A DNA stretch of 64,000 nt from an uncultured Oceanobacter sp. (GCA_913061185.1 CAJXTI010000005.1:1-64000), one strand, 5' to 3'. Positions 9,872-19,850 are shown, counted from the first letter of the stretch. Numbers and translations: made by a program. The notes: generated by a model from the sequence alone, not told the origin.

Positions 9872-10612
9872 ATGACAACACTGATCAGTAAAGAAGGACA
9901 GGCTGTACCATCGGTCACCTGGCCCGCTCGTGCTGGAGATGACTGGGTTCAGATCTCCAGTGATGACATTTTCAAGAATCGCACCGTGGTGGTCTTTTCG
10001 CTTCCTGGTGCCTTCACGCCCACCTGCTCCAGTACCCACTTGCCGCGTTACAACGAGCTGGCCAGTGTTTTCCGCGCCAATGGCATTGATGAGATTCTCT
10101 GCATCAGCGTCAACGATACTTTTGTGATGAATGCCTGGGCCGCCAATCAGGAAGCCGAAAACATTCGTATGATTGCCGATGGTAATGGCGAGTTCACTGC
10201 TGGCATGGGCATGTTGGTGGACAAGAATGATATCGGTTTTGGCAAACGCAGCTGGCGTTACAGCATGCTGGTGAAAAACGGCATTGTCGAAAAGATGTTT
10301 ATTGAGCCACAAAAACCGGGCGACCCATTTGAGGTATCTGACGCTGATACCATGCTCGAATTTATCAATGCCGATGCCGAAAAACCCAGATCGGTGGCGT
10401 TATTCACCAAGCCGGGCTGCTCCTTTTGTGCGCGAGCCAAAGGTGCATTGGAAGCAGCGGGGATGGATTATGAAGAAATCGTCATGGGTACGGATGCCAG
10501 TATCGTCTCACTGCGCGCTATCACCGGACGTGAAACCGTACCGCAAATTTACATTGGCGGAGAGCACATTGGCGGCTCGGATGAGTTGATCAAGTATCTT
10601 TCCGGGAAGTAA
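9872..10612 (+). CDS. peroxiredoxin-glutaredoxin fusion (Prx5/Grx hybrid)
   Basis: Reduces hydrogen peroxide and alkyl hydroperoxides with glutathione. The N-terminal 165 residues form a Prx5-type peroxiredoxin, with the peroxidatic cysteine at residue 52 in PGAFTPTCS. The C-terminal part is a glutaredoxin, with the pair CSFC at 183-186, and TVPQIYIGGEHIGG binding glutathione. This is the known hybrid of Haemophilus and other proteobacteria, in which the Grx domain recycles the Prx domain in the same chain. The ATG at 9872 has AAGGAG at good spacing. The upstream 150 bp are very AT-rich, fitting a strong or stress-controlled promoter. I could not identify an OxyR site by eye. Confidence 0.95.
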   Translation: MTTLISKEGQAVPSVTWPARAGDDWVQISSDDIFKNRTVVVFSLPGAFTPTCSSTHLPRYNELASVFRANGIDEILCISVNDTFVMNAWAANQEAENIRMIADGNGEFTAGMGMLVDKNDIGFGKRSWRYSMLVKNGIVEKMFIEPQKPGDPFEVSDADTMLEFINADAEKPRSVALFTKPGCSFCARAKGALEAAGMDYEEIVMGTDASIVSLRAITGRETVPQIYIGGEHIGGSDELIKYLSGK

Positions 10613-10620
10613 TCCGGCCT

Positions 10621-10668
10621 CAACCAACACCAACCACACCGTTTAACCGGTGTGGTTGGTGTTGGTTG
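10621..10668. terminator. 21-bp perfect hairpin after the peroxiredoxin gene
   Basis: Arms 10621-10641 and 10648-10668 pair perfectly around TTTAAC. There is no long T run after it, so it may act as an RNA-stabilising or terminator hairpin. The arms are made of CAACCA-like units. Confidence 0.7.
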
Positions 10669-10790
10669 GTGTTGTTACCGGACATTGCCGGGGGTTCCTA
10701 TCTCTATAGCAACGGAACAAATATTGGAACAATCATCAGAACACTAATAATAGCAATAATCATCGGTATAGGGCCGATCAGAAAAAAGTC

Positions 10791-11045
10791 TCAGAACAAC
10801 TCAATATCACCCTCGTCCGTACCGCCACAGGCCTTGCGTTTCCTGTCATTTTCTTCTGCCAGTACCAGATCTTTCAGATCCGCCAGTTCAACATCCGTCA
10901 GCTGGGTAATATCCATCGACTTGAAGGTACGTTTCATGGTGCGATAGGCCTGATAGCAATAAGCATGGGCTGGCCCCATCCCCGGTACCGTCTGTCCACT
11001 ACTGCCAAAAACCACTTTTTGGCAAAATACACAGTTCAACGACAT
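10791..11045 (-). CDS. small putative zinc-binding protein
   Basis: An 84-residue protein beginning MSLNCVFCQKVV. The CxxC at residues 5-8 with HAYC near residue 32 could bind one zinc ion, and the layout recalls DUF2175-type small zinc-ribbon proteins, though I am not certain of the family. The C-terminal half is helical and charged. I chose the ATG at 11045. An upstream ATG at 11060 would add five residues. Its role is unknown. Confidence 0.6.
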   Translation of the reverse strand: MSLNCVFCQKVVFGSSGQTVPGMGPAHAYCYQAYRTMKRTFKSMDITQLTDVELADLKDLVLAEENDRKRKACGGTDEGDIELF

Positions 11046-11130
11046 GCTGGGTGATTCCAAATATCTGAATATATTTGCAGTCTAGCAGGCTGTCGAAAAT
11101 CCACTGCCAGCAGTCAGCCGACAAGCCGGA

Positions 11131-11511
11131 TTATTCGCTCGGTGCCTTCAACTCAGGCTGGCCATGACCCAGCGCCTCCTGACAGGCTACCGGTCGGTTT
11201 TTGCCATCCACCAGGATGCCTGCCACTTCATGACCATTGGTCGGCCGCAGTAGCAAATAGCCATCAACGCAGAACGCCTCTTTGCCAGACGCCTTGTTCG
11301 AGACTTTGACGTCATAACCAGGTTCCAGCGACAACAAGACAAACTCGTCGATGCGGGCGCTGTCAGCGTCAGATGGATGCTTGATAAAGCCGTAATATTC
11401 CATTGCCAGCACAGATAAAATGATCCCGGCGACAAATCCGATAAATGCCCAGCGGGTGATATCCGGTGGCTCGACCGGATTATGATGTGATTCGTGATTG
11501 GTTTCAGTCAC
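11131..11511 (-). CDS. small inner-membrane protein of unknown function
   Basis: A 126-residue protein with a short N-terminal tail rich in His and Pro, one membrane segment (WAFIGFVAGIILSVLAM, residues about 21-37) and a C-terminal domain that is probably periplasmic. The domain contains two cysteines (EAFCVDG and RPVACQ), which could form a disulfide. The start overlaps the ubiX stop by eight bases, so it is the last gene of the mpl-ubiX transcript. I do not recognise the family. Confidence 0.65.
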   Translation of the reverse strand: MTETNHESHHNPVEPPDITRWAFIGFVAGIILSVLAMEYYGFIKHPSDADSARIDEFVLLSLEPGYDVKVSNKASGKEAFCVDGYLLLRPTNGHEVAGILVDGKNRPVACQEALGHGQPELKAPSE

Positions 11512-12139
11512 CGGATATTTCTCCTGGCGGGTAGGTTGCTCCCCACAGTGGCATTAACGACTGGGGTATATTGAGTTGGTTAAGGATACGGGCCACCACA
11601 AAATCAATCAGATCCTGAACCGATTGTGGTTGATGGTAGAAACCCGGACTAGCGGGCAGAATGGTCGCTCCCATACGTTTCAGTGTCAGCATGTTGCTGA
11701 GATGAATTTCCGAATACGGACTTTCACGGGGCACAAGAATCAGTTTGCGACCTTCTTTTAATGCCACATCGGCAGCCCGTTCGATCAGATTATCGCTGGC
11801 GCCGACGGCAATCGCCGACAACGTGCCGGTACTGCACGGGCAGATCACCAGCGTGCCGGGCTGACCGGAACCAGAGGCCCAGGGGGACATCCAGTCATCA
11901 CGGCCGAACACTCGCAGACGCTGCGCATCAACCTGAAAATGGTGGTGCAGCGCACGGGCCTGACCTTGAGGTTTGCCAGGCAGCTGCAATTCGGTTTCCG
12001 TTGCCATCACCAGCAGGGCTGCGCGGGAAAAGATCAGGTCAACATTCTGATCCGCCGCCAGCAGAACCTCGATCAGGCGCAAGGTATAGGGTGAACCAGA
12101 GGCTCCGGTGACCGCAACACAGATACGACTGTCATTCAC
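11504..12139 (-). CDS. ubiX: flavin prenyltransferase UbiX
   Basis: Makes prenylated FMN, the cofactor of the UbiD decarboxylase in ubiquinone synthesis. The 211-residue length and the motifs VAVTGASGSPYTLRL at the N-terminus, CPCSTGTLSAIAVGASDNLIERAADVALKE and LVPRESPYSEIHL in the middle are those of UbiX. Its start overlaps the mpl stop by four bases, so the two are coupled. mpl-ubiX is a known pairing in pseudomonads. Confidence 0.95.
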   Translation of the reverse strand: MNDSRICVAVTGASGSPYTLRLIEVLLAADQNVDLIFSRAALLVMATETELQLPGKPQGQARALHHHFQVDAQRLRVFGRDDWMSPWASGSGQPGTLVICPCSTGTLSAIAVGASDNLIERAADVALKEGRKLILVPRESPYSEIHLSNMLTLKRMGATILPASPGFYHQPQSVQDLIDFVVARILNQLNIPQSLMPLWGATYPPGEISGD

Positions 12140-13506
12140 GCGTGCTCTTCCTCTGCTTTCAGGTTAACCCAGGCAGCAAACCGTGCCGGTAGGCCGGAAA
12201 ATCCGCCATTGGACATAAATACCACCCGATCACCAGGACGCAGCTGTTGCTGCAAATGTTCCAGCAGCTCCTCATCCGTGTGGAAACAGCGCCCTTTTTC
12301 TTCAGGCAGACGGTCTGCCAGGCTCCAGCCCTGGCCTTGCGATTCCAGCCAGAAGGACAAATCAGCATCGCCCACAGCGGGTATCAGTGCTTCCTTGTGC
12401 ACTCCCATTTTCATGGTATTGGAACGTGGTTCGAGTACCGCAATCAACCGCTCGTCATCCGTCATCGCCGCTCTGGCACCAGCCAGAGTGGTCTTGATCG
12501 CCGTAGGGTGATGAGCAAAGTCGTCATACACACGCACCCTGCCGGTATTTGCCAGGCATTCCATCCGTCGGCGCGGCAATCTGAACGACGTCAGGGCCTC
12601 CAGTGCCTGCTCGGGCCGTACGCCCATATGCCGCGCAGCCAGCAGCGCAGCACAGACATTGTTCAGATTATGATCACCATTCAGTGACCATTGCACCTGA
12701 CCCAATTGCTGCTCGCCCTGCCACAATGAGAAGAGACTGCCATCATCCGCATGCTTGCGTATATGCCAACCACTTCGTTCTCCGAAACGTTCGATTTCGC
12801 TCCAGCAACCTTGCGCCAGCACTCGTTCCAGCGCCGGTTCAGATGCGGGCAATACAATACGGCCAGAAGCCGGAACCAGTCGCACCAGGTGATGAAACTG
12901 ACGCTCAATCGCCGCCAGGTCGTCAAAAATATCCGCGTGATCAAACTCCAGATTGTTCATCACTACGGTTCTGGGCAGGTAATGAACAAACTTCGAGCGC
13001 TTGTCAAAAAACGCTGTGTCATATTCATCGGCTTCTATCACAAAAAACGGGCTGTCACCAAGGCGGGCGGACACCGGGAAGTTTCCCGGCACACCACCAA
13101 TCAGAAAACCCGGTGCCATTCCCGCGCACTCAAGTATCCAGGCCAACATACTGGCTGTTGATGTTTTGCCATGGGTACCTGCTACCGCAGCAACCCAGCG
13201 ACCTTGCAGCAGATGCTGATTCATCCACTGGGGGCCGGAACAATAGGGAATACCTCGTTCCAGTACATACTCGACCGATGGGTTCCCCCGCGACATGGCA
13301 TTACCGATAATCACCAACTCGGTATCAGCAGGAATCGCAGCGGGGTCAAACCCTTCAATCAGATCGATCCCGGCAGCCGACAGCTGCTCGCTCATGGGTG
13401 GATACACACCATGGTCACTGCCTGACACCTGATGGCCGAGCGCCTTCGCCAACTGCGCCAGCGACCCCATGAAAGTGCCACAAATTCCCAAAATATGAAC
13501 GCGCAT
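12136..13506 (-). CDS. mpl: UDP-N-acetylmuramate:L-Ala-gamma-D-Glu-meso-DAP ligase (murein peptide recycling)
   Basis: Joins the recycled tripeptide L-Ala-D-Glu-mDAP to UDP-MurNAc, feeding peptidoglycan recycling. About 456 residues with the start MRVHILGICGTFMGSLA, the ATP loop GTHGKTST near residue 110, and NLEFDHADIFDD, as in Mpl and other Mur ligases. I prefer the ATG at 13506 with GGGGA upstream. A TTG two codons earlier also keeps the frame. The stop overlaps the ubiX start. Confidence 0.95.
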   Translation of the reverse strand: MRVHILGICGTFMGSLAQLAKALGHQVSGSDHGVYPPMSEQLSAAGIDLIEGFDPAAIPADTELVIIGNAMSRGNPSVEYVLERGIPYCSGPQWMNQHLLQGRWVAAVAGTHGKTSTASMLAWILECAGMAPGFLIGGVPGNFPVSARLGDSPFFVIEADEYDTAFFDKRSKFVHYLPRTVVMNNLEFDHADIFDDLAAIERQFHHLVRLVPASGRIVLPASEPALERVLAQGCWSEIERFGERSGWHIRKHADDGSLFSLWQGEQQLGQVQWSLNGDHNLNNVCAALLAARHMGVRPEQALEALTSFRLPRRRMECLANTGRVRVYDDFAHHPTAIKTTLAGARAAMTDDERLIAVLEPRSNTMKMGVHKEALIPAVGDADLSFWLESQGQGWSLADRLPEEKGRCFHTDEELLEHLQQQLRPGDRVVFMSNGGFSGLPARFAAWVNLKAEEEHA

Positions 13507-13685
13507 GGCCAATCATCCCCACAAACCAACAAAAAGTCCGCTAGTGTAGCCGCTGGGTCGCGCTGACCCAAGCACAGATAAATCGGCCTGTCTGTCGGTA
13601 GAAGAAGGCGAAATCAGGTCAGGCGGCCACGGCTGGCACTGTAATCAGAACCTGATTCCGGTAGTATCGCCGCAACGGAACGAAT

Positions 13686-14678
13686 GTGACCAATGAGGCC
13701 CAGCGACCTATGCTTAGATTGAGGACTTTTTTACAGCAGCACTGCGACAATGCAGAACTGATCGATGTTATCGACCAGTTGGCAGTGACCTGCAAAGACA
13801 TTGCCCACCAGCTCACCCTCGGTGACCTAGCGGGCATTCTTGGCAGCGCCGAGCAGGAAAACGTACAGGGTGAATGCCAGAAAAAACTGGATGTAATCGC
13901 CAACGATCTGCTGAAGGACTCACTGGCGGTATTACCCGCTGTACGCGGTATCGCCAGCGAAGAAGAGCCGGATCCTGTGGCATGCAATAAAAACGGTGCT
14001 TATCTGGTGCTGTTTGATCCACTGGATGGTTCTTCCAATATAGACATCAACGTGACGGTTGGCACCATTTTCTCGATTCTGGCGGCGCCAGAAGGCAGCC
14101 ATGGCAGTGACGAAGCGGCTTATCTGCAACCAGGCAACCAGCAAGTGGCCGCTGGCTATGTTCTGTATGGGCCATCCACCATCATGATGCTGACCACGGG
14201 TAACGGCGTGTATTCCTTCACACTGGACACCCGCATGGGCGAATTCCTGTTGATGAAAGAAAATATTCAGGTGCCCGCCGCTACTGCCGAGTTTGCCATC
14301 AATATGTCCAACCAGCGTTTCTGGCTGCCCGAGATGCAGCAGTACGTAGATGACTTGCTGAAGGGCGAAACCGGCCCGCTGGGTAAACGTTACAATATGC
14401 GCTGGGTGGCTGCCATGGTGGCGGAAATCCATCGTATTCTGACTCGAGGGGGAATTTTCTTGTACCCGTTCGACAACCGTGATCCCGCCAAACCCGGCAA
14501 ACTCCGGCTGATGTACGAAGCCAATCCGATGAGCATGCTGATGGAACAAGCTGGTGGCCGCTGCAGTACCGCCAGTGAAGCTATTATGGCCATTCAACCA
14601 CAAGGCATTCACCAGCGCGTCTCCGTCGTGATGGGTTCCGCTGAGGAAGTAAGCATCGTTGAGCAGTATCATCACTAA
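13686..14678 (+). CDS. fbp: fructose-1,6-bisphosphatase, class I
   Basis: Dephosphorylates fructose 1,6-bisphosphate in gluconeogenesis. The 330-residue protein has the class I metal and substrate motifs: ASEEEPD near residue 96, the [19 protein letters not shown] block near 116, and the late [17 protein letters not shown]. The start is GTG at 13686 after GGAACGA. An ATG eight codons later (13710) is an alternative. It is a single gene between mpl, which is divergent, and the kinase operon, which is convergent. Confidence 0.95.
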   Translation: MTNEAQRPMLRLRTFLQQHCDNAELIDVIDQLAVTCKDIAHQLTLGDLAGILGSAEQENVQGECQKKLDVIANDLLKDSLAVLPAVRGIASEEEPDPVACNKNGAYLVLFDPLDGSSNIDINVTVGTIFSILAAPEGSHGSDEAAYLQPGNQQVAAGYVLYGPSTIMMLTTGNGVYSFTLDTRMGEFLLMKENIQVPAATAEFAINMSNQRFWLPEMQQYVDDLLKGETGPLGKRYNMRWVAAMVAEIHRILTRGGIFLYPFDNRDPAKPGKLRLMYEANPMSMLMEQAGGRCSTASEAIMAIQPQGIHQRVSVVMGSAEEVSIVEQYHH

Positions 14679-14700
14679 TTAACGATTGATGATCAGGAGG

Positions 14701-16602
14701 TCAGCGATCCGTCGTACTGACCTCCGTTCCTCCCTTCCGGCCCCACTTCAGCAAAGTGGCTTGCAGCGAAGCCAATGACAGCGGCTTACCCAGGTAGTCA
14801 TTCATTCCCACGCCGATACAGCGCCGAAACACCAGATCCGAGCCATTGGCGGTACAGGCAACAATAGGGGTTGTCACGCCGTTGGCACGCAAACGCCGGG
14901 TTGTCTCAAAGCCATCCAGAACCGGCATCTGACAATCCATAAGAATCAGATCAAAATCCTGCTCCGCCACGCATTCCAGACAGCGTTCGCCGTTTTCGGC
15001 AGCAACCACGTTGGCTCCAGGACACGCCTTGAGGATCATTTTTTCTGCCACCCGGAGGTTAACCACATTGTCCTCTACCACCAAAACGGCAAGCGCCATA
15101 CCAAGCACATCCGTGTCTTGGTTACCGGACACGACAGAACGCTTGATCGGCAGATTGATTAATACCTGGGTTCCCCCACCGTCATTATCCCGTAACTGGA
15201 TACTGCCGCCGAGGATATGGCTGATATGCTGTGAAATGGTCAGACCCAGCCCAATCCCGTCGTATTGACGACTGAAAGATGAGCTTATCTGGGAAAAGGC
15301 TTCCATAACCTTGTGTCGTTTATCGGGCGGAATGCCGATCCCGGTATCCTTCACCTGGATTCTGAGCCAGTGGCTGGTCGGCTGCTGATGAATCGAGAAC
15401 AATGCCACCACATACCCTTGTTCGGTAAATTTGATCGCGTTGTCAATGATGTGGCGAACAATTTGCCGCACCAGCGATGGATCCACCCGAATTTTGCCTT
15501 GCGACAGGATATCATCGTATTCAACAACGAAAGACAGCCGCTTTTCCAGTGCCCGAAGGCTGAACTCGTGCATCAGGGTCGCCAGTATTTCAGGCAGCGG
15601 ATGCTCGGCAAAAACCACCGGCAAGTTATTCTTTTCCGTGTCTACAACCACCAGCACATCTTCCAGTAGCTGTGCCAGATTGGTCAGCGACTGCTCAGCC
15701 ATCGATTTGTATTCGTAAAATTCCTCAGCCTTGTTATCCAGTGCGATCAACTGCAGCATCCCTACTGCGCCATTTAATGGCGTACGTAATTCATGGCTCA
15801 TCATCGCCAGAAATTCACTTTTGGCCTGACTGGCCTGCTGGCTTTTGTGCTGTTCTTCCCGGAGTTCTGCGGTATAGCGCCGGTGGGCTTCCTGAGCGTG
15901 CTGCAACGACTCAGCCAGCCGATTAGCGCTATCTTGAAGATTGCCTATCTCTGCCCCACTGTCGATCGTAATACGCTGTTTGACATTGCCAGAAGCCAGC
16001 TGGCCGATAAAGCCAGTGAGTCGTTCAAGCGGCGGGATAATCGTTGTCGAGATTCCCCCAGCCACCAGCATGGAGACCAGTACAAACCCCAGACCTGCCA
16101 CCATGGACTGATACATAATGGCGTCCTGACGCTGACGAATAAAGGTATCCGCCACTTCCATCTTGACCAGCCCGATACGGTGTACCTCTGGCTGTTGGGA
16201 ATCAAACTCGGACAAGCTGTCCAGCGCCGGAATTTCAGGAAAAATTTCCCGCGTCAAGGTACGAACATCCTTTCTGGGGATTTCTTCGTAACGCTCGGTT
16301 TGCTGGAAATACAGCCGCTTGCCACTCATATCCAGGATCTCAACGGCCGCAATGGAAGGCTGCTTGAGCACCGCCATCACCACCGGATTCAGCAACTGAT
16401 AGTTGCCTGAAAAAATAGGGTATTCTGCGCCTGCCACCAGGTGTTCCAGCGCGATATTCGCCAAGCTGTCAGTTTCCCGCTGTAACTCCTCCCAGCGCTG
16501 CATCATGTGATAACTGGTAATCAGAATCGCTGCCAACACCACCGGAATTGTTGCAACCAACATGATTCTTAGGCGGATCGACCAGCGCCGAACCGAAATC
16601 AT
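14701..16602 (-). CDS. hybrid sensor histidine kinase with receiver domain
   Basis: Inner-membrane sensor kinase. From N to C: a membrane segment at residues 13-31, a periplasmic domain of about 130 residues, a second membrane segment at 168-190, HAMP (190-245), a coiled linker, HisKA with the phospho-accepting His270 in MMSHELRTPLNG, HATPase with N-box Asn388 and G boxes (DTGIGIP, GIGLGL), and a receiver domain with Asp556 in LILMDCQMPVLDG and Lys606. No output domain follows, so a separate Hpt protein or response regulator elsewhere is expected. Its start overlaps the stop of the binding-protein gene by four bases. The periplasmic partner is therefore probably that protein. The signal sensed is unknown. 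Confidence 0.92.
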   Translation of the reverse strand: MISVRRWSIRLRIMLVATIPVVLAAILITSYHMMQRWEELQRETDSLANIALEHLVAGAEYPIFSGNYQLLNPVVMAVLKQPSIAAVEILDMSGKRLYFQQTERYEEIPRKDVRTLTREIFPEIPALDSLSEFDSQQPEVHRIGLVKMEVADTFIRQRQDAIMYQSMVAGLGFVLVSMLVAGGISTTIIPPLERLTGFIGQLASGNVKQRITIDSGAEIGNLQDSANRLAESLQHAQEAHRRYTAELREEQHKSQQASQAKSEFLAMMSHELRTPLNGAVGMLQLIALDNKAEEFYEYKSMAEQSLTNLAQLLEDVLVVVDTEKNNLPVVFAEHPLPEILATLMHEFSLRALEKRLSFVVEYDDILSQGKIRVDPSLVRQIVRHIIDNAIKFTEQGYVVALFSIHQQPTSHWLRIQVKDTGIGIPPDKRHKVMEAFSQISSSFSRQYDGIGLGLTISQHISHILGGSIQLRDNDGGGTQVLINLPIKRSVVSGNQDTDVLGMALAVLVVEDNVVNLRVAEKMILKACPGANVVAAENGERCLECVAEQDFDLILMDCQMPVLDGFETTRRLRANGVTTPIVACTANGSDLVFRRCIGVGMNDYLGKPLSLASLQATLLKWGRKGGTEVSTTDR

Positions 16603-17501
16603 CGACGTTCCCTGTCCTTGAGGCGGGTTACCATGTCATTTTCATCGGGCAGCACCAGATTCAGGGAGCGAGCCACCTGTTCGTTGTAACGCACCTTGAA
16701 ATAGGGATTGTAGTCCGGCTCTGGCCAGCTACCCGACTTGCTCCCCTGCCGAATGATATCCACCAGTCGACTGGCAACATCGTCAAGGTCGCTATAGGTC
16801 GTCGCCAGCGCACCAGCACGGATATAAGCACTGGATGGACCAATCAATGGTCGATTCTGGCGATAGGCGGTAATGAGGATATTCTTGATATTGGCAGCAC
16901 TGAACAACTCGGGATCGTAAATGCCGACCAGCGCCTGATTGTCCTGCAACAGATCCACCAGCGCTCGATTCATACCCGGATAGTCACTGATAAAATAAGG
17001 AGTGACTCCCATCTTCCGTAATGCACTTTCGTTGCAACACAAGGTGAGCAGACGCTCCGGACTACTGGCCAGCAAGCCGAGCGGAGTCTGGCGACCGAGA
17101 ATCTCGTGGGCAAGGCTAACCTGACGCATCAAGGGTGGCTCCAGATACACAGCACTGGACAGATGATCTGCCCTGAAGATGTCTTCACGAGTTACCAGGG
17201 TAGCCAACACTGGCAAGGCAATGGGCAACGCCAGAGACGCCGCTTCCCGCACTGCCACAGGGCCGACCAACACCACGACATCAGCACTGGCAATGGCGCT
17301 GTCCAGATGACCGTCAGACAACACCCGTACTGTCGAGCTGGCGCCAGATCCGGCAGCCGTCTGTGCTGCCAGCTCATTAACCGAGTCCATCGTCTTATGG
17401 GTGATAAACAGCAACTCAAGCGCACTGGCAGTACCACTCAACCCGACTAACAGGGGAAAAACCAGTAGCTTAAACCATTGCTTGAAAAGCCATGCATCCA
17501 T
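16599..17501 (-). CDS. periplasmic ABC-type substrate-binding-like protein
   Basis: A 300-residue exported protein: a hydrophobic signal sequence at residues 9-28 ending at ASA, then a two-lobe domain of the ABC_sub_bind/periplasmic-binding fold, visible as alternating strands such as DVVVLVGPVAV, TPLGLLASSPERLL, ALVGIYDPELF and NILITAYRQNRPLIG. No permease or ATPase gene is near. It lies between a TonB-dependent receptor (18 bp upstream) and a hybrid kinase (overlapping), so a role in presenting a ligand to the kinase is more likely than in transport. That role is inference from position. Confidence 0.8.
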   Translation of the reverse strand: MDAWLFKQWFKLLVFPLLVGLSGTASALELLFITHKTMDSVNELAAQTAAGSGASSTVRVLSDGHLDSAIASADVVVLVGPVAVREAASLALPIALPVLATLVTREDIFRADHLSSAVYLEPPLMRQVSLAHEILGRQTPLGLLASSPERLLTLCCNESALRKMGVTPYFISDYPGMNRALVDLLQDNQALVGIYDPELFSAANIKNILITAYRQNRPLIGPSSAYIRAGALATTYSDLDDVASRLVDIIRQGSKSGSWPEPDYNPYFKVRYNEQVARSLNLVLPDENDMVTRLKDRERR

Positions 17502-17519
17502 GCAAGCATCCGCTCCCTG

Positions 17520-19760
17520 TCAGAAATTAAGGCCAAGCTGTACATTGTACAGATTATTTGTAGAGTAGCGCTGGTTCGCGTACACCAGACTACTGTCGTC
17601 AACCAGATGCTGTAAATGAAAACCCAGCCAGGGGTTAAAACGACCGATCCGATCAAACAATTTCAGGCTGATCTCATAGCGACGATAGCGATTTCCCGTA
17701 CGGCTGTACTTGCTATTGTAATAGTCATACCAGAAATGTGACCCCGTCAGACTCCAGCGACTGCCCTGATGATGCCAGCTCGCAACCACACTGTCTTTCG
17801 CACTGAGGCGGGTATCAACACGTTGATTGCGTTGCACGCCATCCTCACCCTTGAGCTCGACATTAATATAGGCAGACGACAACCAGATCCAGTCTGTGGG
17901 AGTCATGCGCCAGTTAAGCTGTACTTCTGCCCCATCAATATCCATTTGGGTATCCGAACTGATGGCCAGGCTCTGAATCTGAATGGGATCCGAAATCAGG
18001 TGGGTCATATGCTCCTGAAACAATTTCAGATCAATTTCGATATCAGGATCAGAGAAACGACCATAATAGCCTACTTCGGTGCTGACAATTCGCTCATGAT
18101 CGAGATCCCTTGACTCCGGCCATTGATGAATAAAAAACTGTCCTTCCGACAAGCCGAGGTAATTATCCCCAAGGCCGCTGACGGCCACCGTATAATTAGG
18201 GTTCTGCTCCAGCAAATCCGGTGAACGCACGGCTTCTGAGTGAATAAGGCGAATACTCTGCTGGGGGGTCAATAACAGATTCAGGCCAATCCGGGGAGAG
18301 AAGGCATCATCATTGGCATCTTCGCGCTCATAGGTGCCACCAAGGTTGACAATGACACGATCATAGCTGCGCCATTCCAGATTACCAAACACCCGATAGG
18401 TATCGTTATTTACCTTGCCGCCAAAATACGTCTCGGACGTCACCTGATCCCGTCGCATATTGATACCCAAGACCGTACGCAGTGAGTTACTCCAGCGCCG
18501 GGTATCCTGAAATTCAATATCAACCCGCTCATCAGCGATATTCCAATTGGTTTGTCCCGTCACCTCTTGCGACACATTGGCAACGTCCCCACCGGTACTC
18601 GCCAGCATCGCCTGCAGCTGATCCAGATCGGAATTGCTGACCTCAACCGGATGGCCAGCTGACGTTGCCAACGCCTCAAGCTGCTCGGCAGAAGCCCCGG
18701 ATGCCACGGCATTAATCATGGATTCATTTAATGCCAACCGAGCCAGATCCGGATTGTTGCGATAGAGGGCATACAGGTTCGGATCCAGCAATATCGTTGG
18801 CACCCGGACAGAAGTCTCCTGCGTGCGATCATCATATTGCCAGTAGGCACGTACCGAAGACGAATGATTGGCACTGAAATCCCGAGAAAGCTTGGCCATG
18901 ACCATTCCCTGACGCGTATCCTGATCTGGATAACCCTGATCAAAATCCCCCTGGCGAATGTCAGTATGGCCCGCCTTGTAGGCCGCCTGGGTATTCAGCT
19001 GCCAGCCACCCTCAAACCCCTGAGTCCGATTCAGGCTGACAAAACCATGACGGCTGCTGTCGCGCAGGTCATCAGCCCCCTTCGTGCTATCGATACCATC
19101 AAACCCATTCGATGCATTCAGTTGTGCTGTCAGTCGGTAGGAAACACTGTCATCTTGCCAGGAATAACTGGCCAAACTGTCATCCTCTCCCTGATTGCCA
19201 TTACGGTAACGCAAACGCACCCCCAAAGTGTCACCCGGGTGCTTGCTGATAATGTTAATGACCCCCTGAAAGGAATTGGAGCCATAGGTTGCCGAACTGG
19301 GGCCTCGGGTAATTTCAATCCGCTGAATATCCTCTAACGCGATCGGTATATCATCCCAGACCACCGAGGCAATGCCGGATTTAAACACCGAGCGGCCATC
19401 CACCATCACCTGTAAGCGCCTCATCACACTGGGGCTGGAAGAGTGATAGGCAATCGATGCGTTGTTCTCATCATCGCCATGACCAATAAACATGCCTGGC
19501 ACAAAACGCATCAGTTCTGGCAGGGTTCGGACATTCCATGCCTCGATTTGCTCTGCTTCAATCACGGTGACACTGGCAGGTACCTCGGCACGCGGCTGGC
19601 GCAGGCGCGTCGCCGTCAGGACAACCGGAATATCATCATCACCGAGGCCAAAGACTTCCGCAAAGTCTGGCAGCTGCTTATCGTCGAAATCGCTGGCCGT
19701 CGCATTGCCAGACACCCACAGTAACGGGATGCCCACCAAGGCCCAAATTAACATCGCCAT
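17520..19760 (-). CDS. TonB-dependent outer-membrane receptor
   Basis: An outer-membrane gated channel driven by TonB. The start at the ATG at 19760 gives a signal peptide (MAMLIWALVGIPLLW to NATA) and 746 residues. The open frame extends further upstream but without a signal there. The plug domain is clear: VVLTATRLRQPRAEVPASVTVIEAEQIE, then LPELMRFVPGM, RRLQVMVDGRSVF and IEITRGPSSATYGSNSFQGVINI. The rest is a beta-barrel ending in NVQLGLNF, with terminal Phe as usual. It heads an operon with a binding protein and a hybrid kinase. The ligand cannot be told; no Fur box was recognised by eye. Confidence 0.92.
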   Translation of the reverse strand: MAMLIWALVGIPLLWVSGNATASDFDDKQLPDFAEVFGLGDDDIPVVLTATRLRQPRAEVPASVTVIEAEQIEAWNVRTLPELMRFVPGMFIGHGDDENNASIAYHSSSPSVMRRLQVMVDGRSVFKSGIASVVWDDIPIALEDIQRIEITRGPSSATYGSNSFQGVINIISKHPGDTLGVRLRYRNGNQGEDDSLASYSWQDDSVSYRLTAQLNASNGFDGIDSTKGADDLRDSSRHGFVSLNRTQGFEGGWQLNTQAAYKAGHTDIRQGDFDQGYPDQDTRQGMVMAKLSRDFSANHSSSVRAYWQYDDRTQETSVRVPTILLDPNLYALYRNNPDLARLALNESMINAVASGASAEQLEALATSAGHPVEVSNSDLDQLQAMLASTGGDVANVSQEVTGQTNWNIADERVDIEFQDTRRWSNSLRTVLGINMRRDQVTSETYFGGKVNNDTYRVFGNLEWRSYDRVIVNLGGTYEREDANDDAFSPRIGLNLLLTPQQSIRLIHSEAVRSPDLLEQNPNYTVAVSGLGDNYLGLSEGQFFIHQWPESRDLDHERIVSTEVGYYGRFSDPDIEIDLKLFQEHMTHLISDPIQIQSLAISSDTQMDIDGAEVQLNWRMTPTDWIWLSSAYINVELKGEDGVQRNQRVDTRLSAKDSVVASWHHQGSRWSLTGSHFWYDYYNSKYSRTGNRYRRYEISLKLFDRIGRFNPWLGFHLQHLVDDSSLVYANQRYSTNNLYNVQLGLNF

Positions 19761-19850
19761 AAGTCGTATTTCTTTTACTCGCTGATCAGGATAATAAACT
19801 GGCTGCCTGCATCTTTTGGTCGATGCCTGCAGTTTTATACTGATGTAGAC

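Noticed and set aside
12603..13425. Plus-strand frames opposite mpl
   Set aside because: Antisense to mpl, with no features.
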